From Methanobacteriota archaeon (lineage in GTDB: Archaea; Thermoplasmatota; Thermoplasmata; RBG-16-68-12): a DNA stretch of 7,293 nt. The stretch spans positions 1 to 7,293 of the forward strand of contig VBMM01000003.1 in assembly GCA_005878415.1 (NCBI GenBank), in the 5' to 3' direction. A program made the position numbers and the translations under genes. Below, piece by piece: positions 6,121 through 7,293 of this stretch (position 1 is the first letter of the stretch; each line of letters opens with the position of its first letter). The notes under the pieces are model-generated. The model was not told the DNA's origin. It searched no databases and worked only from the letters and a program-made list of their open reading frames with translations.

Positions 6121-7293
6121 ATCGAGTACAAGTGGACGGTCCTCACCGTGACGACCGTGGGGGTCCTCATGGCGGGGCTCGACTCGCGCATTGTGATCGT
6201 CGGCCTCCCGAGTGTCGCGGCCAGCCTGGGAGCCGACGCCGAACAGGCGATCTGGATCACGCAAGCGTACGTCCTCGGGAGCACCGTCGCCCTCCTGCTG
6301 GTCGGCCGGATCTCCGACATCGTCGGTCGCGTGAAGCTGTACACGAGCGGCTTCGCGGTCTTCACGCTCGGCTCGCTGCTGACGAGTCTCGCCACGGATC
6401 CGGCGCAGGTGATCGGGTTCCGAGCGCTCCAGGGCCTTGGCTCCGCGATCCTCTTCACGAACAGCGCCGCGATGATCGTGGACGCGACGCCTTCCCATGA
6501 GCTCGGTTTGTCTCTGGGCATCAACCAGGTCGCGTTCCGGATGGGCTCCATGGCCGGTCTCACCGTGAGCGGCGTCATCCTGTCGATCCTGGACTGGCGG
6601 GCGCTCTTCTACATCAACGTCCCGATCGGGATCTTCGGAACGGCGTGGGCGCACTTCCGACTCCGGGAGATCGCGAAGCTGGACCGTGGCGCGCCGATCG
6701 ACTGGGCCGGGTTCGTGAGCTTCACTGGGTTCATCATGGCCCTCTTGCTCGGCCTGACGCTCGCCGCGTACGGCGTCGGGGAGGCGCGGACCGTCGACGC
6801 GCTCCTCGCGTTCTCGTTCACGAGCCTCGCCGTGTTCGCGTACGTCGAGCACCACACTCCGCATCCGCTGCTGGACCTCCGTTTGCTCCGCATCCGCGAG
6901 TTCACGGGCGGCGTCGTCGCCCAACTCCTGAATGCGATTGCGTTCGGCGCGGTCCTGCTCCTCCTCAGCCTGTACTTCCAGCTCGTCCTTGGGCTGAGCC
7001 CGCTCGCCTCGGGTATCCTCATCCTCCCGATGAACGTCGCGACCCTCGCGTGCGGCCCCCTGAGCGGTCGCCTCTCGGACAAGTACGGTCACGTCCCCTT
7101 CACGACCACGGGATTGGCGGTCATCAGCCTCTCCCTGTTCCTCTTCTCGACGACGGACGCCTCGACGCCGTACTCGCACCTCGTCGTCTACATCATCCTC
7201 TTCGGGGCCGGTCTCGGATTCTTCGCGTCGCCGAACATCAGCTCGATCATGGGCTCCGTCCCGGCGGAACGGCGCGGCATCGCGTCCGGGTTC
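6121..7293 (+). CDS. MFS transporter, DHA2 (14-TM drug:H+ antiporter) family, 3'-truncated
   Basis: This is a membrane transporter of the major facilitator superfamily, DHA2 (EmrB/QacA-like) branch, whose characterised members export drugs or organic compounds using the proton gradient. Counting from base 6121, the 391 visible residues show the TM1 motif LDSRIVIVGLP (20-30, consensus LDxTIVNVALP), WITQAYVL at TM2, loop motif A GRISDIVGR (62-70), motif B RALQGLGSA (101-109), DWRALFYINVPIG (158-170) and LLDLRLLRIREFTGG before the central helices. Motif C is degenerate. The frame is open to the window end, so the last few helices are missing. Homologous proteins normally begin M-EYKWTVLT-like, but the codon at that point is ATC (6121), preceded by GAGG eight bases upstream. 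Canonical alternatives are GTG 6055 (a 22-residue basic extension, overlapping the inverted repeat) or GTG 6148, GTG 6157 and ATG 6169, which cut into TM1. Substrate is unknown. It is probably a separate transcription unit from the polymerase operon. Confidence 0.88.
   Translation, partial: MEYKWTVLTVTTVGVLMAGLDSRIVIVGLPSVAASLGADAEQAIWITQAYVLGSTVALLLVGRISDIVGRVKLYTSGFAVFTLGSLLTSLATDPAQVIGFRALQGLGSAILFTNSAAMIVDATPSHELGLSLGINQVAFRMGSMAGLTVSGVILSILDWRALFYINVPIGIFGTAWAHFRLREIAKLDRGAPIDWAGFVSFTGFIMALLLGLTLAAYGVGEARTVDALLAFSFTSLAVFAYVEHHTPHPLLDLRLLRIREFTGGVVAQLLNAIAFGAVLLLLSLYFQLVLGLSPLASGILILPMNVATLACGPLSGRLSDKYGHVPFTTTGLAVISLSLFLFSTTDASTPYSHLVVYIILFGAGLGFFASPNISSIMGSVPAERRGIASGF

Noticed and set aside
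6131..6146. Near-repeat of bases 11-26 (AGTGGAYGGTCCTCAC, 15 of 16 identical)
   Set aside because: Both copies lie in coding sequence for a W-x-V-L-T stretch in unrelated proteins. Shared codon preference explains the match, and neither flank extends the similarity.
6106..7179. 357-codon open frame on the minus strand opposite the transporter
   Set aside because: Extremely charged composition (Arg, Glu, Asp, Gln) and complementary to a + frame with clear MFS motifs throughout.

Overview
This window is a high-GC archaeal chromosome segment. It holds the 3' end of the RNA polymerase operon, followed by the start of a drug-efflux-type transporter. The evidence for archaea is the split largest RNA polymerase subunit (separate A' and A'' genes), followed by an L30e-family ribosomal protein and a short two-KH NusA. 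The strong G/C bias at third codon positions and the transporter subfamily suggest a high-GC Thermoplasmatota-like euryarchaeon. That placement is inference and would need a phylogeny.

Layout, all on the + strand: (1) 1-2178, rpoA1 (A'), 5'-truncated by the window edge, carrying the NADFDGDEMN catalytic loop and the bridge helix. (2) 2181-5315, rpoA2 (A''), interrupted in frame by a 517-residue intein at 2724-4274. The intein is inserted just before the trigger-loop segment TMRTFH and has complete splicing motifs and a LAGLIDADG homing endonuclease with both catalytic acidic residues. The A'' N-extein also has an unusual helix-hairpin-helix-like domain and a basic Lys/Pro/Ala-rich linker. (3) 5312-5587, L30e, overlapping the rpoA2 stop (GTGA). 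(4) 5595-6020, archaeal NusA. (5) 6021-6120, a 100-base intergenic region with a perfect 7-bp inverted repeat directly next to an A/T-rich TATA-like patch. (6) 6121 to the window end, a DHA2-family (14-TM type) MFS transporter, truncated at 3', with no canonical start codon at the homology-supported position.

The first four genes are tightly packed, with overlaps or gaps of 2-7 bases and visible Shine-Dalgarno sequences. They form one transcription/translation operon: A' and A'' make the catalytic core, NusA is an RNA-binding transcription factor, and L30e is an RNA-binding ribosomal-type protein. The polymerase trigger loop would be disrupted until the intein splices out, so active polymerase should depend on protein splicing. 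In many archaea rps12, rps7 and the elongation factor genes follow nusA; here the operon stops and an unrelated transporter begins.

The most interesting points are the intein at the polymerase active centre, the extra N-terminal domain on A'', and the palindrome/TATA arrangement before the transporter.
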